This document shows, in pieces, positions 61,447 through 64,000 of a stretch of 64,000 nt of DNA. The notes under the pieces were generated by a model, which saw nothing but the letters and a program-made list of their open reading frames with translations, did no database searches and had not been told where the DNA came from. Origin of the DNA: Sneathiella litorea (GTDB taxonomy: Bacteria; Pseudomonadota; Alphaproteobacteria; Sneathiellales; Sneathiellaceae); the NCBI RefSeq assembly GCF_009882915.1, contig NZ_WTUW01000009.1, forward strand, positions 620,001-684,000, given 5' to 3'. Within the stretch, counting starts at the first letter, position 1. Each line of letters starts with the position of its first letter. A program made the position numbers and the translations under genes.

Positions 61447-62292
61447 TCACGTTCGCCGTCTTGGATCGATCAGGTCCCGCAGCCCATCGCCCAGCAAGTT
61501 GAAGGTAAATACCGCGAGCATTAATGCGAGCCCAGGGAAAATCGCTAGCCACCATTCACCGGACACGATATATCCAGCGCCTTCCGCGACCATAATTCCC
61601 CATTCTGCGGTCGGAGGCCGGACGCCAAGCCCGATAAAGGACAAGCCAGCCGCATTCAGGATCGCCCAGCCCATGTTTAACGAGACCTGAACCATCAGCG
61701 GCGGAAGGGTGTTCGGGTAAATATGCGTTGCAAGCAGGCGGAGCGACGAATTTCCGGCAAGACGAGCCGCCAGCACAAAATCCGAGGAGCGTCGGATATT
61801 AACTTCTGTGCGCGAAACCCGGGCGTAAAATGGCAAGTTGATGATGGCTGTGGCGTAAACGATATTCTCCACGCTATTGCCAAGTGCTGCAACGATACCC
61901 ATGGCAAGCACGAACAGCGGAAAAGCCATGATTGTATCCGTGATCCGGCCCACGATACGGTCTACCCATCCGCCAAAGAATCCTGCGAGAGACCCCAAAA
62001 TACTCCCGAAGACAAAGGAAATTGCAACTGCCGAGACAGCAATGGAGAGATCAAGCCGGGTTGCGACGACAATCCTGCTGAATACGTCCCTACCAAGTTG
62101 GTCGGTACCAAACCAGTGCTCCCACGAAGGTGCCTTCAGGCTTTGCGATGCACTGCTTGCCATCGGATCATAAGGAACGATTGCAGGACCGATAATGGCC
62201 GCGACTATCAGCAGCACAAACATGGTTCCCGCAATCAGCGTTACCGGATTTTCGGTCAATACATAGCGCAGGTGTTTTAAAAATTCTGACAT
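61447..62292 (-). CDS. Dipeptide/nickel-type ABC importer permease (DppC-like)
   Basis: The product is 281 residues. N-terminal GTDQLGRDVFSRIVVATRLDL and VARLAGNSSLR-like (LAARLAGNSSLRLLATHIYPN) permease loops match DppC/OppC proteins. About six membrane helices. Located between the DppB-like permease (9-base gap) and the DppD-like ATPase. Confidence 0.92.
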   Translation of the reverse strand: MSEFLKHLRYVLTENPVTLIAGTMFVLLIVAAIIGPAIVPYDPMASSASQSLKAPSWEHWFGTDQLGRDVFSRIVVATRLDLSIAVSAVAISFVFGSILGSLAGFFGGWVDRIVGRITDTIMAFPLFVLAMGIVAALGNSVENIVYATAIINLPFYARVSRTEVNIRRSSDFVLAARLAGNSSLRLLATHIYPNTLPPLMVQVSLNMGWAILNAAGLSFIGLGVRPPTAEWGIMVAEGAGYIVSGEWWLAIFPGLALMLAVFTFNLLGDGLRDLIDPRRRT

Positions 62293-62301
62293 TGCAGCGC
62301 C

Positions 62302-63330
62302 TCAGCTTTCCAGTCCAACGCGCGGATCTACCAGCGTATAAATGATATCGATCGTCAAATTGAGCAGGACATAAAGAATTGCCATTGCCAGAACAAAACC
62401 CTGCACCGCCGCATAATCGGACACGATTAGCGCCTCAATGGCGAAGGAGCCGATGCCAGGCCAAGCAAAAACCTTTTCCACCAGTACATTCGATCCCAGC
62501 ATAAAGGAGAACACCATTCCCAACGTCGTCAGGATGGGAAGCAAGGCATTTCGGAACGCATAGGTATATAAAACCGTCGAGCGCTTTAGGCCCGAGGCGC
62601 GTGCTGTTCGAATAAAGTCCGAAGACAAGACCTGCAGCATCGCACCGCGTGTCATCCGGGCGAGCGGCGCGAGGGTAAAAATGCCCAACGTGATTGCCGG
62701 AAGGATCATTTGCGAAAGAGCCGCGCCAAATGTCTCGATATCGCCGTCAAGCAAGGCATCGATCGTATAGAAGCCGGTTACAGATGGGGGTGACAGATAT
62801 ATGATATCCAGGCGCCCTAGCGGTGCCGGAGCTATTCCGAGAATGTAATAGAAAAGATAGACCATAAACAGGCCGGTAAAAAAGACAGGCAGGGAAACAC
62901 CGGCGGTCACCACAATCCGGCAAAGCTGATCAACCCAGCTATTGGGCCGGGTGGCCGCTGCAATTCCAAGCGGAAGGGCCACGCCGATCGAAAACAAGAG
63001 AGCCAGGAATGTAAGCTCCAAAGAGGCTGGCAGTCGCCTGATCAACTCTTCCTTGACCGACAGTCCCGTGCTGACCGACACGCCAAGGTCCCCGCTGGCA
63101 AGGTTGCTCGCGTAAATCCAGAACTGTTCAAGCATGCTTTTGTCTAAGCCGAGAGATGTCCTGATTTCCTGTATGGACTTCTCGGTGGCCGCCGGTCCCG
63201 CAAAATAGACTGCCGGATCGCCCGGCAAGGCGCGGGTCAGAATGAACGTCACAATGATAATACCAATTATCGAAGGGATAGCCTGAGTAAGGCGTCCAAA
63301 GATTATGCGGAGCTTGTCATTGCGTTTCAT
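62302..63330 (-). CDS. Dipeptide/nickel-type ABC importer permease (DppB-like)
   Basis: The product is 342 residues. LTRALPGDPAVYFAG near residue 30 and ARASGLKRSTVLYTYAFRNALLPILT near residue 250 are DppB/OppB signatures. About six membrane helices. It follows the binding-protein gene by 41 bases. Confidence 0.92.
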   Translation of the reverse strand: MKRNDKLRIIFGRLTQAIPSIIGIIIVTFILTRALPGDPAVYFAGPAATEKSIQEIRTSLGLDKSMLEQFWIYASNLASGDLGVSVSTGLSVKEELIRRLPASLELTFLALLFSIGVALPLGIAAATRPNSWVDQLCRIVVTAGVSLPVFFTGLFMVYLFYYILGIAPAPLGRLDIIYLSPPSVTGFYTIDALLDGDIETFGAALSQMILPAITLGIFTLAPLARMTRGAMLQVLSSDFIRTARASGLKRSTVLYTYAFRNALLPILTTLGMVFSFMLGSNVLVEKVFAWPGIGSFAIEALIVSDYAAVQGFVLAMAILYVLLNLTIDIIYTLVDPRVGLES

Positions 63331-63371
63331 ATTTCCAACCCACGGCCTTGACGATATTTAAGCGACGATTT

Positions 63372-64000
63372 TTATACGCTCGCCTTGTTGAAAGAGCGGC
63401 AATCAAGCTGCCTGTGAGCATAATATTGATAGCCTGTGATGTTTTTTTGCATCGCAACATCAAGATAGGGCTGATACACCGGGATCAACGGAACATCTTC
63501 AAAGAAGATACTCAGGAGCTTTTTAATATTCGGCTCATATTGCGGATCACTCACTTCCATTTTCAAAGTGGCATCCGTAATTTTCTCGACTTCCGGATTG
63601 GAGTAATTCATCGAGTTGAATAGCCGATCCTTCTGATAAACCCAGAATGAATAATAGTCTGGATAGTTCAGCCAGCCGCCAAAGTCCTTGATGTGCATTG
63701 GCAGTTTCTTTTCGACCAATGCCGCCGTTCGCCAGTTTGCGCCCGGAATCTTCTCGATCGTTGCCTTGATTCCAACTTTCTCAAGACTTTCCTGAAGCAG
63801 CAAACACATAGGCTCTGACCATTGCGCGAGACCAAGATTAAAAGATAGGGGGACTTCAAACCCCTGCTCGTAACCGGCTTCCGTCAACAGAGCCTTCGCC
63901 TTGTCGTAATCCGTATTATACGGAAACGGTTGCGGCCATTCGATTGTCGCCGGTGTCAGGGACTTGCCGCCCCATAACGGAATTCCGCGTTCAAAAGCTG
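63372..64000 (-). CDS. Dipeptide/nickel-type periplasmic binding protein, C-terminal part
   Basis: The frame is open from the window edge to the stop at 63372, about 208 residues of the C-terminal half of an extracellular solute-binding protein family 5. The YNTDYDKAKALLTEAGYEQGFEV segment and VEKIPGANWRTAALVEKKLPM are typical. The gene start and signal peptide lie beyond 64000. It supplies substrate to the DppBCDF-like subunits; the ligand (peptide, metal chelate or other) is unknown. Confidence 0.9.
   Translation of the reverse strand, partial: AFERGIPLWGGKSLTPATIEWPQPFPYNTDYDKAKALLTEAGYEQGFEVPLSFNLGLAQWSEPMCLLLQESLEKVGIKATIEKIPGANWRTAALVEKKLPMHIKDFGGWLNYPDYYSFWVYQKDRLFNSMNYSNPEVEKITDATLKMEVSDPQYEPNIKKLLSIFFEDVPLIPVYQPYLDVAMQKNITGYQYYAHRQLDCRSFNKASV

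Noticed and set aside
1-64000. tRNA, rRNA, CRISPR array, prophage or complete insertion sequence
   Set aside because: Reading the gene-free stretches on both strands showed no cloverleaf-like segment, no regularly spaced repeats and no transposase or phage genes.

Overview
The window looks like chromosomal DNA of an alphaproteobacterium. The evidence is an alphaproteobacterial LexA box (GTTC-N7-GTTC) in front of an imuA-imuB-dnaE2 cassette, an Aap-type amino-acid importer, and long operons that pair ABC importers with CoA-ester catabolism. No rRNA, tRNA, CRISPR array or intact mobile element was seen. I do not commit to a genus. No database search was possible, so product names rest on motifs read by eye.

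Layout. 0-2.5 kb: the end of a DMT exporter, then an ECF sigma factor - ferritin-like Tat protein - cytochrome c operon with a clear ECF-type promoter. 2.5-8.5 kb: a ribose-type ABC importer flanked by two small-molecule hydrolases (isochorismatase-like and nitrilase-like). 9-14.3 kb: the SOS mutagenesis cassette imuA-imuB-dnaE2. 14.4-20.5 kb: a branched-chain-amino-acid-type (Liv) importer with an acyl-CoA ligase. 21-28.8 kb: an Aap-type importer without its ATPase, a GntR/FCD regulator, a sphingosine-1-phosphate-lyase-like PLP enzyme, a PhzF-like protein and a TauD/TfdA dioxygenase. 29-38.3 kb (+ strand): an SDR, an IclR regulator and a CoA-ester degradation operon (acyl-CoA dehydrogenase, Cys-less thiolase plus DUF35 partner, two CaiB-type CoA transferases, MaoC hydratase, CitE-type lyase, enoyl-CoA hydratase/isomerase). 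38.3-46.6 kb: an eight-gene cell-envelope operon. 46.9-55.8 kb: a second Liv importer with a thiolase and two acyl-CoA ligases. 56.4-59.3 kb: MarR regulator, thiolase, TetR regulator. 59.4-64 kb: a dipeptide/nickel-type ABC importer, cut by the window edge.

The most unusual region is the operon at 38282-46567. It encodes a MotA/TolQ/ExbB-like proton-channel protein next to two proteins that each have a single N-terminal membrane helix with an acidic residue, as in MotB/ExbD, but carry a periplasmic von Willebrand A (vWA) domain instead of a peptidoglycan- or TonB-binding domain. The same operon encodes a PEGA-repeat/FGE-fold membrane protein lacking the formylglycine-generating cysteines, a helical-repeat membrane protein ending in a PEGA-like domain, a lipoprotein, a small secreted protein and a 46-residue membrane or secreted peptide. 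I infer an ion-driven envelope machine of a type I do not recognise.

Most of the rest is nutrient capture and beta-oxidation-like catabolism under local regulators. Several regulators sit next to a palindrome overlapping a promoter: TetR at 58.55 kb, a promoter facing the MarR gene at 55.95 kb, and the SDR/IclR operon at 28.9 kb.
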